A DNA stretch of 64,000 nucleotides from Streptomyces qinzhouensis (lineage in GTDB: Bacteria > Actinomycetota > Actinomycetes > Streptomycetales > Streptomycetaceae). The stretch is from positions 4,650,001-4,714,000 of the forward strand of contig NZ_CP042266.1 in assembly GCF_007856155.1 (NCBI RefSeq), in the 5' to 3' direction. Below the pieces are notes generated by a model. That model saw only the letters and a list, made by a program, of their open reading frames with translations. It was not told the DNA's origin and did no database searches. Below, piece by piece: positions 27,794 to 38,140 of the stretch (positions within the stretch are counted from its first letter, which is position 1; every line of letters begins with the position of its first letter). Both the position numbers and the translations under genes were made by a program.

Positions 27794-28440
27794 CCCCGTC
27801 CCCCTCCGGCACCCCGGAAACCACCGGCGACCGGCCGGCTCCGGTCCTCCTCCCGGAGCCCAAACGACTGGGGGTCCTCTCCCGCCTCGCCCCGGAACCG
27901 ATGAAGGTGGTCCTGAACTGGGGCCGCCGGTACAGCCTCTGGGTCTTCAACTTCGGGCTCGCCTGCTGCGCGATCGAGTTCATCGCCGCGTCGATGTCCC
28001 GCCACGACTTCATCAGGCTCGGTGTGATCCCCTTCGCGCCGGGCCCCCGCCAGGCCGATCTGATGATCGTCTCGGGGACGGTGACGGACAAGATGGCCCC
28101 GGCCGTGAAGCGGCTGTACGAGCAGATGCCCGAGCCCAAGTACGTCATCTCCTTCGGCGCTTGCTCCAACTGCGGCGGCCCGTACTGGGACTCGTACTCG
28201 GTCACCAAGGGCGTCGACCAGATCATCCCCGTCGATGTGTACGTGCCCGGCTGTCCGCCGCGGCCCGAGGCGCTGCTCCAGGGCATCCTGAAACTCCAGG
28301 AGAAGATCGCCCAGGAGTCGCTCGGCGAGCGGTACGCCGAGAAGGGCCGGGACCGGCCCTCCGCGGCCGAACTGAGCAGCGCACTGGTCGCCCCGCCCGC
28401 GCCGGGCGCCGCGGGTGCGGCGGGAGGCGATGCCTCGTGA
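27784..28440 (+). CDS. nuoB: NADH-quinone oxidoreductase subunit B
   Basis: The 218-residue protein holds the ligands of the terminal 4Fe-4S cluster N2: Cys61 and Cys62 (GLACCAIEF), Cys127 (FGACSNCGG) and Cys157 (VPGCPPRPE). In complex I this cluster hands electrons to quinone at the interface with NuoD. No NuoD gene follows here, although N2 is intact. The N-terminal 30 residues and the C-terminal 50 are Ala/Pro-rich. The start ATG lies inside the nuoA 3' end; the stop overlaps nuoC in GTGA. Confidence 0.94.
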   Translation: MDVTPSPSGTPETTGDRPAPVLLPEPKRLGVLSRLAPEPMKVVLNWGRRYSLWVFNFGLACCAIEFIAASMSRHDFIRLGVIPFAPGPRQADLMIVSGTVTDKMAPAVKRLYEQMPEPKYVISFGACSNCGGPYWDSYSVTKGVDQIIPVDVYVPGCPPRPEALLQGILKLQEKIAQESLGERYAEKGRDRPSAAELSSALVAPPAPGAAGAAGGDAS

Positions 28441-29987
28441 CCGCCGCGTACGACCGCCTTCCGGACGCCGACGCCGTTAAGGAGCTGTTCGGGCCCGAGG
28501 CCACCGCCGAATCCGCGTACGACCTGCTCACGGTCGACGTACCGGCCGCTTCATGGCTCGACGCCCTCGGAACCGCCCGCGCCACCCTGGGCTGTACCTA
28601 CTTCGACTGGCTGAGCGCCGTCGACGAGCCCGGCACGGGATTCCGGGTCTGCGCGCACGTCGCGGCCCTCCCGGACCTGCCCGGCGGCCCGGTCCGACGG
28701 CTGCTGGTGCGCACGACGGTCCCGCACGAGGATCCCGTTCTGCCCTCTGCGGTGGGGGTGTACGCGGGCGCGGAGTGGCACGAGCGCGAGACGCACGAGA
28801 TGTTCGGCGTCGGCTTCACCGGCCATCCGCACCTCGCCCCGCTGCTGCTGCCCGACGGCTTCGAGGGCTATCCGCTGCGCAAGGACTTCGTCCTGGCGGC
28901 CCGGGTCGTCAAGGCATGGCCCGGTGCGAAGGAACCGGGCGAGTCCGCGGCCGGGCACGGCGGCCCCAAGCGGCGGCAGATGCTGCCGCCGGGCGTTCCC
29001 GACCCCAATGAGTGGGGCCCGCTCAAGGGCCAGTTGCCCCCGGCTCCGGCCCGGCCCGCCCGTACGCCCCGCACGGCGGCGGCGGCCGGCGACCGGCCCG
29101 TCCGGCGTACTCGCACGGCAGGCGAGGGCTCCGCGAGCCAGACCCCGGGTACGGCCGGGGCCCCCGCCGTCCCGCGCCGGACGCGCAGCGCGAGTGAGGG
29201 CTCCGCGAGCCAGGAAGCACAGCCCGCGACGCCCGCCCCGGAGACACCGGCCCGCCCGCCGCGCCGGTCCCGCAGCGCGAGCGAGGGTTCCGTGAGCCGG
29301 CCCGGGGCCGGCGGCCCGGCACCGACCACCGACGGATCGGTGAACCCGTCGGCGAACGAAGGCGCCCCGGACGCGAGCCCCCCTGACGCGAACGCGCCGG
29401 ATGCCAAGGCGCGGGACGCCAACGCCACGGACGGGAACACCACGGACGGGAGCACCGCGGAGGGCGGCGCCACCGCGGCCGGCCCTGCCGAACCGGCCCC
29501 CCGCGCCGCCCGCAGCGCGGACGCCCCTTGGCACCACGCGCGCCCGGCGTTCGACGACACCACGGACGCCTCCGCCGCCGAACCACGCGCCCGCACCGCC
29601 CCCCAGACGCCGACCCCGGCGGCACCCGGGCCCGCCCCGGCCACTAAGCCGGAGCCCGGGCCCGAGCCCGCTACGGCGCCCGAGCCCGAGCCCGGCGCGG
29701 GGTCCTCGCCCGGGACAGCACCCGCCCCCGGGGAAGCCCCCCGGCCCGGTGAAGCGCCCGAGCAGGGCCGGTCACCCGAGCCGGGACAAGGACCCGAGCC
29801 GGGCGAAGCACCAGCGCCAGCACCAGGGGAAACCTCCGCGCCCGGCCGAGCGCCGGCGACGCAACAGCCCCCCGAGGCGCCGGACGCTCCCCGTACCCCC
29901 CGTACACCCCCCGCTCCACCGCACCGGACCACCGCACCCGACGAGGGCGACGGGCCGGACGACACCGCCGGAGGCGACCCCGCGTGA
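28437..29987 (+). CDS. nuoC: NuoC-type subunit with a 330-residue disordered tail
   Basis: The 516-residue protein has a NuoC (30-kDa) domain in about the first 160 residues, with the signature [18 protein letters not shown] (114-131) and [11 protein letters not shown] (141-151). Normal NuoC ends near there or fuses to NuoD. Here an Ala/Pro/Glu-rich tail of about 330 residues follows, without NuoD motifs. It contains three copies of RR(T/S)R(S/T)A(S/G)EGS(A/V)S (223-235, 247-259, 276-288) and runs of PEPGPEP. GTG at 28437 overlaps the nuoB stop; GGGAGG precedes it. The stop overlaps nuoH in GTGA. The domain probably docks on NuoB; the tail's role is unknown. Confidence 0.85.
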   Translation: MTAAYDRLPDADAVKELFGPEATAESAYDLLTVDVPAASWLDALGTARATLGCTYFDWLSAVDEPGTGFRVCAHVAALPDLPGGPVRRLLVRTTVPHEDPVLPSAVGVYAGAEWHERETHEMFGVGFTGHPHLAPLLLPDGFEGYPLRKDFVLAARVVKAWPGAKEPGESAAGHGGPKRRQMLPPGVPDPNEWGPLKGQLPPAPARPARTPRTAAAAGDRPVRRTRTAGEGSASQTPGTAGAPAVPRRTRSASEGSASQEAQPATPAPETPARPPRRSRSASEGSVSRPGAGGPAPTTDGSVNPSANEGAPDASPPDANAPDAKARDANATDGNTTDGSTAEGGATAAGPAEPAPRAARSADAPWHHARPAFDDTTDASAAEPRARTAPQTPTPAAPGPAPATKPEPGPEPATAPEPEPGAGSSPGTAPAPGEAPRPGEAPEQGRSPEPGQGPEPGEAPAPAPGETSAPGRAPATQQPPEAPDAPRTPRTPPAPPHRTTAPDEGDGPDDTAGGDPA

Positions 29988-30949
29988 ACGACGCCCTCGA
30001 CGTCGCCGTCCGCCTGCTGGTCGTCTTCGCCGTCTTTCTGACCTTCCCGCTGATCATCGGGCAGGCCGAGCACAAGGTCATGGCGCATATGCAGGGCCGG
30101 CTCGGCCCCATGTACGCCGGCGGCTTCCACGGCTGGGCCCAGCTCGTCGCCGACGGTGTGAAGTTCGCGCAGAAGGAGGACGTGGTCCCGGCCGGTGCCG
30201 ACCGCCGGGTCTTCCAGCTCGCGCCCGCCGTCGCCCTGCTGCCCTATCTCCTCGTCCTCGTCGTGATCCCGATCGGCCCCGGAGAGGGCGCGGTCGGCCA
30301 GGTCGTCGACGCGGGCATCTTCTTCGTCCTCGCGATCATGGGAGTATCGGTGCTCGGCTCGCTGATGGCGGGCTGGGCCTCGGCCAATAAGTTCTCCCTC
30401 CTCGGCGGATTGCGCACCGCCGCCCAGTTGCTGGCCTACGAACTGCCGATGCTGCTCGCGGCCGCGTCCGTCGCCATGGCGGCGGGCACGGTCTCCCTCC
30501 CCGGCATCCTGAACGCCTTCGAGTGGTGGTGGCTGCCCTGGCAGATCATGGGCGCCATCGTCTTCTTCGTCGCCGGTCTCGCCGAACTCCAGCGCCCGCC
30601 CTTCGATATGCCGGTCGCCGACTCGGAGATCATCTTCGGGGCGTACACCGAGTACACCGGGCTGCGTTTCGCGCTGTTCCTCCTCGCCGAGTACGCCGGG
30701 ATCGTGGTCCTCTGCGGACTGACCACCGTCCTCTTCCTCGGCGGCTGGCACGGCCCGATGGGCGCCGACGGACTGGGCTGGGTCTGGACCCTGCTCAAGG
30801 CCGCGGTCCTGGCGTTCATCGTGATCTGGCTCCGGGTGTCCTACCCGCGGATGCGGGAGGACCAGCTCCAGCGGCTCGCCTGGACCGTCCTCGTCCCCCT
30901 CGCCCTCGCCCAGATCGCCCTCACGGGCATCGTGAAGGTGGTGATCTGA
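29984..30949 (+). CDS. nuoH: NADH-quinone oxidoreductase subunit H
   Basis: The 321-residue protein has eight hydrophobic helices and the NuoH blocks [17 protein letters not shown] (a variant of the ERxxAxxQxRxGP loop), [29 protein letters not shown] and [16 protein letters not shown]. These segments line the quinone chamber and the start of the proton path. The ER of the canonical first loop is replaced by EH here. Start GTG 29984 overlaps the nuoC stop. The nuoI gene begins 2 bases past the stop. Confidence 0.93.
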   Translation: MNDALDVAVRLLVVFAVFLTFPLIIGQAEHKVMAHMQGRLGPMYAGGFHGWAQLVADGVKFAQKEDVVPAGADRRVFQLAPAVALLPYLLVLVVIPIGPGEGAVGQVVDAGIFFVLAIMGVSVLGSLMAGWASANKFSLLGGLRTAAQLLAYELPMLLAAASVAMAAGTVSLPGILNAFEWWWLPWQIMGAIVFFVAGLAELQRPPFDMPVADSEIIFGAYTEYTGLRFALFLLAEYAGIVVLCGLTTVLFLGGWHGPMGADGLGWVWTLLKAAVLAFIVIWLRVSYPRMREDQLQRLAWTVLVPLALAQIALTGIVKVVI

Positions 30950-30951
30950 CC

Positions 30952-31716
30952 GTGCCCCCGATCCCCGGCTCGGGCCTGGCCAAGGGCCTCGCCGTGACCC
31001 TGCGCACGATGACGCGGAAATCCGTCACCGCGCAGTACCCGGACGTCCAGCCCGATCTGCCGCCCCGTACCCGCGGAGTGATCGGGCTGTTCGAGGAGAA
31101 CTGCACGGTCTGCATGCTGTGCGCCCGGGAGTGCCCCGACTGGTGCATCTACATCGACTCCCACAAGGAGACGATCCCGGCTGCCGCGCCCGGCGGCCGG
31201 GAACGCAGCCGCAATGTCCTCGACCGCTTCGCGATCGACTTCTCCCTCTGTATGTACTGCGGTATCTGTATCGAGGTGTGTCCTTTCGACGCGCTGTTCT
31301 GGTCGCCGGAGTTCGAGTACGCGGAGACCGATATCCGCGAGCTCACCCACGAGCGCGACAAGCTCCGCGAATGGATGTGGACGGTGCCCGCACCGCCCGC
31401 CCTCGACCCCGCGGCCGAGGAGCCCAAGGAGATCGCGGCCGCCCGTAAGACGGTCGAGAAGCAGGCCGCCGCCCGCGCACAGGAGAGCACCCCGCCCGGA
31501 CCCGCCGGCCCCGGAACCCCACGGTCCGCCGGACCCACCCCGGCCCCCGGGGCGGCCCCCGCCCCCGAAGCCCGCCCGCGCCCCGACCGCGACGAGTCCG
31601 GCCCCGAGCGTCCCACCGGTCCCGGCCCCGACCGCGGTCCCGGACCCGACCGTCCCACCGGTTCCGGATCCGCCGGACCGGCCGGCCCGCCGCCCGGCGA
31701 AGGAGACCCGGCATGA
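30952..31716 (+). CDS. nuoI: NADH-quinone oxidoreductase subunit I with Pro-rich tail
   Basis: The 254-residue protein carries two 4Fe-4S motifs: Cys51, 54, 57, 61 ([11 protein letters not shown]) and Cys100, 103, 106, 110 ([11 protein letters not shown]), clusters N6a and N6b of complex I. After about residue 146 it continues with a Pro/Gly/Arg-rich low-complexity tail of about 105 residues, longer than usual. Without NuoE, F and G in the operon, NuoI would be the outermost electron carrier, a position suited to ferredoxin. GTG start; its stop overlaps the nuoJ ATG. Confidence 0.93.
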   Translation: MPPIPGSGLAKGLAVTLRTMTRKSVTAQYPDVQPDLPPRTRGVIGLFEENCTVCMLCARECPDWCIYIDSHKETIPAAAPGGRERSRNVLDRFAIDFSLCMYCGICIEVCPFDALFWSPEFEYAETDIRELTHERDKLREWMWTVPAPPALDPAAEEPKEIAAARKTVEKQAAARAQESTPPGPAGPGTPRSAGPTPAPGAAPAPEARPRPDRDESGPERPTGPGPDRGPGPDRPTGSGSAGPAGPPPGEGDPA

Positions 31717-32405
31717 TCCCGCTCGCCGCCGCCGCACCCCAGGGCTTCCTCTCGCCCACCGGCGTCGAGATCGCCTTCCTCCTCGTCGGTCTGGTGACCC
31801 TCGGCGCCGCCGTCATGACCGTCACCACCCGTCAACTGATCCACGCCGCCCTCTGGCTCGTCGTCGCCCTCGGCGGCCTCGCCGTCGAGTACCTGCTGCT
31901 GACGGCCGAGTTCATCGCCTGGGTGCAGGTCCTCATCTACGTCGGTTCCGTCGTTGTCCTCCTTCTCTTCGGACTGATGCTCACCAAGGCACCGATCGGG
32001 CGCTCCCCGGACGCCGACTCCGGCAACCGGCCGGTGGCCCTCGCCGTCGCCGGAACCGCGGCGGTCGCCCTGGTCTGGGTGGTCGTGGATGCCTTCCGCA
32101 CCACCTGGATCGACCTCGAAGGCCCCGCCCAGGGCTCCACGGCGACCGTGGGAGAGATCCTCTTCCGGCACTGGGTGCTCCCCTTCGAAGCCCTGTCCGT
32201 CCTCCTCCTCGCCGCCCTCGTCGGAGCGATCGTGCTGTCCCGCAGGCGACCCGACACCGCCTCTGACGCCGACGCCGATGACACCGCCGCTGACGCCGAC
32301 GCCGCCCATGACACCGCCGAGCCCAAGACCCCGCCGGCGGCCCGGACCCCGCGCAGCCCCGGCGGCGCATCCGCCGCCGGCCCGGCGTCCGAGGGGGACA
32401 ACTGA
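31713..32405 (+). CDS. nuoJ: NADH-quinone oxidoreductase subunit J
   Basis: The 230-residue protein has five hydrophobic helices, with [46 protein letters not shown] and [22 protein letters not shown], the conserved helix-3 region of NuoJ. The C-terminal 55 residues are Asp/Ala/Thr repeats ([18 protein letters not shown]), an acidic extension. ATG start overlaps the nuoI stop by 4 bases; TGATG links it to nuoK. Confidence 0.92.
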   Translation: MIPLAAAAPQGFLSPTGVEIAFLLVGLVTLGAAVMTVTTRQLIHAALWLVVALGGLAVEYLLLTAEFIAWVQVLIYVGSVVVLLLFGLMLTKAPIGRSPDADSGNRPVALAVAGTAAVALVWVVVDAFRTTWIDLEGPAQGSTATVGEILFRHWVLPFEALSVLLLAALVGAIVLSRRRPDTASDADADDTAADADAAHDTAEPKTPPAARTPRSPGGASAAGPASEGDN

Positions 32406-32794
32406 TGCATCTCGCCTACCCCGCCGTGCTCTCCGTCCTCCTCTTCTGCACCGGCGTCTACGGCGTCCTCGCCCGCCGCAACGCGATCCTCGTCCTGATG
32501 TCCGTCGAGCTGATGCTCAACGCCGTCAACCTCAACCTGGTCGCCTTCGACGTCTGGCTCCGCGACGCCCTCCACTCCGGCCAAGCCCTCACCCTCTTCA
32601 CCATCGCCATCGCGGCCGCCGAGATCGGCATCGGCCTGGCGATCGTGCTGATGGTCTACCGCAACCGCGGCTCCTCCGACATCGACCGGCTCCGGGACAC
32701 CGCCGAGCCCCCCGGCGACGACCCCGACCACCCCGACGCGGCCGCCGCCGACACCGCCGCCCCGGCGACGCAGAAGGCCGAGGCCACCGCGTGA
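32405..32794 (+). CDS. nuoK: NADH-quinone oxidoreductase subunit K
   Basis: The 129-residue protein has three helices with the conserved glutamates of Nuo[19 protein letters not shown] in helix 2 and [23 protein letters not shown] in helix 3. These glutamates belong to the antiporter-like proton path. The tail of about 30 residues after [11 protein letters not shown] is Pro/Asp/Ala-rich. The ATG at 32405 shares one base with the nuoJ stop, and the stop overlaps the nuoL GTG. Confidence 0.93.
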   Translation: MHLAYPAVLSVLLFCTGVYGVLARRNAILVLMSVELMLNAVNLNLVAFDVWLRDALHSGQALTLFTIAIAAAEIGIGLAIVLMVYRNRGSSDIDRLRDTAEPPGDDPDHPDAAAADTAAPATQKAEATA

Positions 32795-34803
32795 CCACGA
32801 TCACCCTCGCCGTCCTCGTCCCCCTCCTGCCGTTCCTCGGCGCCGTCGCCGGACTGCTGCTCGGCCGTACCGCCCCCGGCTTCGTCCGGCCGCTGGCGAT
32901 CCTGCCGACCCTGGGCTCGGCCGTCCTCGCGGCCGTCGTCGCCGTCCGGCAGGGCGGCGGGGAGCCGCTCTCCGCGGCGACCCAACTCACCCCCACCGGC
33001 TCGGTCCCCATCGACCTCGCCCTCTACCTCGACGGCTTCGCGGTCCTCGTCGCCGTCCTCGTCGGGGTCGTGGCCTCCTGTGTGCAGATCTACTCGACCG
33101 CCTATCTGCGCGACGACCCCCGCTACCCCTCCTACGCCGCGCTGGTCTCCCTCTTCACCTCCGCGATGCTGCTCGTCGTCTACTCCGGCGACCTGATGGT
33201 GCTCCTGGTCGGCTGGGAGATCATGGGCATCTGCTCGTACTTCCTCGTCGGCCACTACTGGGAGACCCCGGAGGCACGGGCCGCGTCCCTCAAGGCGTTC
33301 GTGGTCACCAAGCTCGGCGACGTCCCCTTCCTGATCGGCCTGTTCGCCCTCGCCACCGACGCGGGCACCTTCCGGATCACCGGCATCCTCGACACCGTCG
33401 CCACCGGCGGCCTGGACCACCCCACCCTGGTGGCGCTGCTGCTCCTCGCCGGCGTCGCCGGGAAGTCGGCGCAGTTCCCGCTGCACATCTGGCTGCCCGA
33501 CGCGATGGCGGGCCCGACCCCCGTCTCCGCGCTGATCCACGCGGCGACCATGGTCGCCGCCGGTATCTACTTCATCGCCCGGCTCCTTCCGGTCTTCGCC
33601 GCCTCCGCCGCCGCGCTCACCGTCCTCGCCGTCATGGCCGCCGTCACCATGGTCGGCTCGGGACTGGCCGCCCTGGCCCAGGACGACATCAAACGCGTCC
33701 TCGCCTACTCGACCATCGGCCAGCTCGGCTATATGGCGGGCGCCCTCGCCGTCGGCGACCGCGGTGCCGCCGTCTTCCACCTCCTGTCCCACGGCGCCTT
33801 CAAGGCGCTGCTGTTCCTCGCCGCCGGCGTGGTCATCCACGCCGCGGGCACCAACTCCCTCGCCGCGATGTCCCGGACAAGCGGCCTGGCCCGGCGGATC
33901 CCGGACGCCTACTGGACGATGACCGTCGCCCTGCTCGCCCTCGCCGCCATTCCCCCCTTCGCCGGCTTCTTCTCCAAAGAAGCCGTCCTCGTCGCCGCCG
34001 AGCACACCGCGCTCGGCGAATCGGGCCCCGCCCCCGGCGCCGCGGGCTGGACCGTCCTGATCGCCGGCCTGGTCACCGCACTCCTCACCGCCGCCTACGC
34101 GACCCGGCTCTGGCTGCTCGCCTTCCGCGGCCACGGCACCGAAGCCCCCGACCACGGCCGGGAACCCCTCGCCATGACCTCCGTCCTCTGGCTGCTCGCG
34201 ATCCCCTCCCTCGGATTCGGTATCACCTACGGCTACTTCGACGGCTGGTTCGACGGCCAGGGACTGGCCCCCACGGTGACCACCGCCGTCCTCGGCACCG
34301 GCACCGCCCTCATCGGCGGACTGCTCACCTACGCCGCCTGGCGCTCCCTGCGCTCGCGCGCAGGCGCCCTCCCGGACCGGACGACCGCCGCCGCCCACGT
34401 GGCCCACCCCGACGGACCGCCGTCCGCCGTCGAGGCCGAGGCCATCGCCGCCCACGCCCCGGCCTACGGCTCCGTCGCCGCCGCCCCCGACCCGGCGGAC
34501 CCCGGCCGGATACTGCTCGGCCCGCTCCACCGCCACGCGGCCACCGGCTTCCACCTCGACGCCCTCTGCCACAGGCTGTTCGTCCGCCCCGTCCTCGCCG
34601 GAGCGGAGCTCGTCCGCTTCCTGGACCGCGAGGTGATCGACACCTACGTCCGCGGTACGGCCCTCGGCGCGAACGGCCTCGGACGGCTCGTCCGGCGCGC
34701 CCAGACCGGCAATATGCAGACCTACGTCAGCTGGCTCCTCGCGGGCAGCGCAGCCCTGGTGATCGCCGCCGTCGTCCTCTCCACCACGAACACGGGGTCC
34801 TGA
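32791..34803 (+). CDS. nuoL: NADH-quinone oxidoreductase subunit L
   Basis: The 670-residue antiporter-like subunit shows the NuoL core: [22 protein letters not shown] (helix 5 Glu), [36 protein letters not shown] and [18 protein letters not shown], with the conserved Lys in helix 7-8 and the broken helices. The long C-terminal part, including the lateral amphipathic helix region, is present. It pumps protons in the membrane arm. GTG at 32791 overlaps the nuoK stop; three bases separate its stop from nuoM. Confidence 0.95.
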   Translation: MTTITLAVLVPLLPFLGAVAGLLLGRTAPGFVRPLAILPTLGSAVLAAVVAVRQGGGEPLSAATQLTPTGSVPIDLALYLDGFAVLVAVLVGVVASCVQIYSTAYLRDDPRYPSYAALVSLFTSAMLLVVYSGDLMVLLVGWEIMGICSYFLVGHYWETPEARAASLKAFVVTKLGDVPFLIGLFALATDAGTFRITGILDTVATGGLDHPTLVALLLLAGVAGKSAQFPLHIWLPDAMAGPTPVSALIHAATMVAAGIYFIARLLPVFAASAAALTVLAVMAAVTMVGSGLAALAQDDIKRVLAYSTIGQLGYMAGALAVGDRGAAVFHLLSHGAFKALLFLAAGVVIHAAGTNSLAAMSRTSGLARRIPDAYWTMTVALLALAAIPPFAGFFSKEAVLVAAEHTALGESGPAPGAAGWTVLIAGLVTALLTAAYATRLWLLAFRGHGTEAPDHGREPLAMTSVLWLLAIPSLGFGITYGYFDGWFDGQGLAPTVTTAVLGTGTALIGGLLTYAAWRSLRSRAGALPDRTTAAAHVAHPDGPPSAVEAEAIAAHAPAYGSVAAAPDPADPGRILLGPLHRHAATGFHLDALCHRLFVRPVLAGAELVRFLDREVIDTYVRGTALGANGLGRLVRRAQTGNMQTYVSWLLAGSAALVIAAVVLSTTNTGS

Positions 34804-34806
34804 GCC

Positions 34807-36390
34807 GTGATTGATATCAGCGAATCCGTGATGCAGGCCCTTCTCGCGTTCATCATCGCCGTCCCCCTCCTCGGCGCCGCCGCGGCCCTGCTGCCCGCCC
34901 CGCCGGGCCTGCGCGGCCGCAGCCCCGAACAGGCCGTGCTCCGCCACGGCGTCACCGTCACCGGAGCGGTCCTCGCCGCCGCCGTGGTCCTCGCCGCGGG
35001 CTTCGACCACGACCAGCCGTCGAGGATGCAGGCGAACACGGACATCAGCTGGATCCCCGCACTCGGCGTGCGCATCCACCTCGGTGTCGACGGCATCTCC
35101 CTGCCCCTTCTGCTCCTGACCGCGCTGCTGACCTTCCTCTGCGCGCTCTACACCTACTTCAAGCCGCCCGCCGGGCCCTCCCCCAAGGCGTTCGTGGCGC
35201 TGCTGCTCGTCCTCGAGACGGGCACCCTCGCCACCTTCGCGGTCCTCGACCTGCTGCTGTTCTTCCTGGCCTTCGAGACGGTGCTCATCCCGATGTACTT
35301 CCTCATCGCCCGCTGGGGCGGCGAGGAGCGGCGGACCGCCGCCTGGAAGTTCATCCTCTTCACGCTGCTCGGCTCGGTCGTCATGCTGCTCGGCTTCCTG
35401 CTGATCGGCCTGAAGGCCGACACCTTCGACATGGTGGCACTCGCCACTGACAACGGCCGTGGACTGAGTACGTCCACGCAGGTCATCGCGGTTCTGGCGA
35501 TCGGTGTCGGCCTTGCGGTGAAGACCCCGATGTGGCCGCTGCACTCCTGGCTGCCCGCCGCCCACACCGCCGCCCCGACCGTCGGCTCCGTACTCCTCGC
35601 CGGCGTCATGCTGAAAATGGGCACCTACGGCTTCGTCCGGATCGTCCTGCCCGTCGCGCCCGACGGCATGCGGACCTTCGCGCCCTACCTCGCCGCCTTC
35701 GCCGCCGTCGGCATCGTCTACGGATCCCTCGCCTGCCTCGCCCTCGCCCGCAACGGAGCCTCCGGCGACCTCAAGCGGCTGATCGCCTACTCCTCCGTCG
35801 GCCACATGGGCTTCGTGCTCCTCGGCATCGCCACCATGACCCCGACCGGTGTGAACGGCGCCCTCTTCGCCAACATCGCCCACGGCCTCATCACCGGCCT
35901 GCTGTTCTTCCTGGTCGGAGCGGTCAAGGACCGGTACGGCACCGCCGACCTCGACACCCTCGCCGGAGCCACCGGCGCCGCCCTCTACGGCCGCGCCCCC
36001 CGCCTCGGCGCCCTCCTCGCCTTCGCCGCCGTCGCCTCCCTCGGACTGCCGGGCCTGGCCGGATTCTGGGGCGAGATGCTCGCGCTCTTCGGCGCCTTCG
36101 ACCCGGCCGACGGCCTCAACCGCCCCGCGTTCCTCACCTTCATGGTGATCGGCGGCTTCGGCACCCTCCTCACCGCCGCGTACCTCCTGATCGTCGTCCG
36201 CCGCGTCTGCATGGGCGTCCCCGCCCCCACCGGACCGGACACCCGGGCCGTACCCGACGTCCAGGGCTACGAGCTCGCCGCGTGGACCCCGCTCGTCGCC
36301 CTCACCGTCCTCGCCGGACTCTGGCCCGCGGTCCTCCTCGGCCTCACCGACCCGGCCGTGCAGAAGCTCCTCTCGGGAGGCTCGTCGTGA
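34807..36390 (+). CDS. nuoM: NADH-quinone oxidoreductase subunit M
   Basis: The 527-residue antiporter-like subunit has LLLFFLAFETVLIPMYFLIARWGG (helix 5 Glu), MWPLHSWLPAAHTAAPTVGSVLLAGVMLKMGTYGF and DLKRLIAYSSVGHMGFV, the NuoM counterparts of the NuoL motifs. About 14 helices. GTG at 34807, with the stop overlapping nuoN in GTGA. Confidence 0.95.
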   Translation: MIDISESVMQALLAFIIAVPLLGAAAALLPAPPGLRGRSPEQAVLRHGVTVTGAVLAAAVVLAAGFDHDQPSRMQANTDISWIPALGVRIHLGVDGISLPLLLLTALLTFLCALYTYFKPPAGPSPKAFVALLLVLETGTLATFAVLDLLLFFLAFETVLIPMYFLIARWGGEERRTAAWKFILFTLLGSVVMLLGFLLIGLKADTFDMVALATDNGRGLSTSTQVIAVLAIGVGLAVKTPMWPLHSWLPAAHTAAPTVGSVLLAGVMLKMGTYGFVRIVLPVAPDGMRTFAPYLAAFAAVGIVYGSLACLALARNGASGDLKRLIAYSSVGHMGFVLLGIATMTPTGVNGALFANIAHGLITGLLFFLVGAVKDRYGTADLDTLAGATGAALYGRAPRLGALLAFAAVASLGLPGLAGFWGEMLALFGAFDPADGLNRPAFLTFMVIGGFGTLLTAAYLLIVVRRVCMGVPAPTGPDTRAVPDVQGYELAAWTPLVALTVLAGLWPAVLLGLTDPAVQKLLSGGSS

Positions 36391-37976
36391 CCCTCGCCAC
36401 CCCCATCGCCGCGGACGCCGGGGTCGCCAGTCTCGTCCAGAACGTCGACTGGGTCACCATCGCGCCACCGGTCATCGCGGCCGTCACCGGCCTGCTGATC
36501 CTGGTCGCCGACCTCTTCGTCCCCGCACACCGCAAGGGCCTCCTCGGCCTCGGCGCGGTCGCCGGCCTGCTCGCCGCGATCGCCTCCCTCGTCCCGCTGC
36601 GGGCCGGTGACCGCCGGACGTTCTGCCTCACCACCGACGTCACGACCTGCAGCTATGTAGCCGACCGCTTCACCCTGGCCATCCAGCTGCTGGTCCTCGG
36701 CGGTGCCCTGCTGACCGCCCTGCTCTCCCTCCGGGAGACCCGCCACCGGCTCCCCGCGGGCGAATTCTGGTTCCTGCTGCTGTCCTCCGCGGCCGGCGCC
36801 GCACTGCTGCCGGCCTCCCGCGACCTCGCCACCCTTGTCGTGGCCCTCGAAGTGGCCTCGCTGCCCGCCTTCGCCCTGGTCGGACTGCGCCGCGGCGACC
36901 GCCGCTCCAGCGAGGCCGCCCTGAAGTTCTTCCTGACCTCGGTCACCGCGACCGCCGTGACCCTCCTCGGCGTCAGCTTCGTCTACGCGGCGACCGGCAG
37001 CCTCCACCTCACCCGGATCGCGACCGCGAACGTCCCCGGGGACCTGGACACACTGGCCAGGACCGGCGTCGCCCTCACCCTCATCGGCTTCGCCTTCAAG
37101 ACCGCGGCCGTCCCTTTCCACTTCTGGGTCCCCGACACCTACGTCGGGGCACCACTGCCGGTCGCCGCCTATCTGTCGGTCATCGGCAAGGCGGTCGGCT
37201 TCTCCGGCCTGATCCTCGTCACCGTGATCGCCTTCCCCGGGTACGCCGACGTCTGGGGGCCCGCGATCGCCGTCCTGGCCGCCCTCACCATGACCGCCGG
37301 CAATGTCGCGGCCCTGCGGCAGCGCGCCGACCGCGCCCTCGGGGCCGTACGCCTGCTGGCCTGGTCCTCCGTCGCCCAGGCGGGCTTCCTCCTGGTCCCC
37401 ATCGCCGCGGCCGGATACTCCAGCGACGACCAGATCGGCTCCACCGTCGCGTACGCCCTGATGTACGCGGTCGTGAACCTCGGCGCCTTCGCGGTCGTCG
37501 CGCTCGTCGCCCGTACCCACCGGCTCAACCGGATCTCCGACTACCGGGGGCTCTGGACCACCCATCCGGTCACCGCTCTGACCATGGGCTTCTTTCTGCT
37601 CTGTCTGGCCGGGCTGCCGCCGGGCATCATCGGACTCTTCGCCAAGGTGACGGTGTTCTCCTCGGCCGTGGACGCCGGTCTGGGCTGGCTGGCCGTCATC
37701 ATGGGCATCAACGTCGCCCTCGGCCTCGTCTACTACCTGCGGTGGACCGCGGTCCTCTTCCGAGCTCCCGCGGAAGCCCCCGCCCGGCTCCCCGGAGAAG
37801 CCCCCGCGGAGGCTTCCGGAACCGCCGACGGGTCCGGGGCGGCACCCGCCGTCACGGCCGTCGCCGCCGTGCCCGCGCCGTTCGCCGTCGCCCTCGCCCT
37901 GACGGCCACCGCGGGAATCCTGCTCTCCGGCTATCCCCAGCTCGTCCTCCGTTTCGCGGCGACCCGCCTCTTCTGA
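36387..37976 (+). CDS. nuoN: NADH-quinone oxidoreductase subunit N
   Basis: The 529-residue antiporter-like subunit closes the operon. It has LATLVVALEVASLPAFALVGLRRGDRRSSEAALKFFL, FHFWVPDTYVGAPLPVAAYLSVIGKAVGF and RLLAWSSVAQAGFLLVPIAA, the NuoN motifs with membrane Glu and Lys. A Pro/Ala-rich insertion (about 465-495) interrupts the last helices. No nuoD, E, F or G occurs between nuoA and this gene or nearby. Confidence 0.94.
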   Translation: MTLATPIAADAGVASLVQNVDWVTIAPPVIAAVTGLLILVADLFVPAHRKGLLGLGAVAGLLAAIASLVPLRAGDRRTFCLTTDVTTCSYVADRFTLAIQLLVLGGALLTALLSLRETRHRLPAGEFWFLLLSSAAGAALLPASRDLATLVVALEVASLPAFALVGLRRGDRRSSEAALKFFLTSVTATAVTLLGVSFVYAATGSLHLTRIATANVPGDLDTLARTGVALTLIGFAFKTAAVPFHFWVPDTYVGAPLPVAAYLSVIGKAVGFSGLILVTVIAFPGYADVWGPAIAVLAALTMTAGNVAALRQRADRALGAVRLLAWSSVAQAGFLLVPIAAAGYSSDDQIGSTVAYALMYAVVNLGAFAVVALVARTHRLNRISDYRGLWTTHPVTALTMGFFLLCLAGLPPGIIGLFAKVTVFSSAVDAGLGWLAVIMGINVALGLVYYLRWTAVLFRAPAEAPARLPGEAPAEASGTADGSGAAPAVTAVAAVPAPFAVALALTATAGILLSGYPQLVLRFAATRLF

Positions 37977-38019
37977 GCGGCGCGGCGCCCCCGCCGCTCA
38001 CCCGATCGGACCGCCCCCG

Positions 38020-38037
38020 TCCCCGGGGCGCCGGGGA
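38020..38037 (+). terminator. Possible terminator after nuoN
   Basis: TCCCCGG at 38020-38026 pairs with CCGGGGA at 38031-38037 around a 4-base loop, 44 bases past the nuoN stop. The stem is short, so termination is uncertain. Confidence 0.4.
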
Positions 38038-38140
38038 ACTAGCCCCCTTCGCCTGGCGTTGACCAGTACAGAAGGGTCCACTGGAGGGTGGAGCACCACC
38101 AGTAAAGGGTTCCCCTGCCGCACCATCTGGAGGGCGTACC

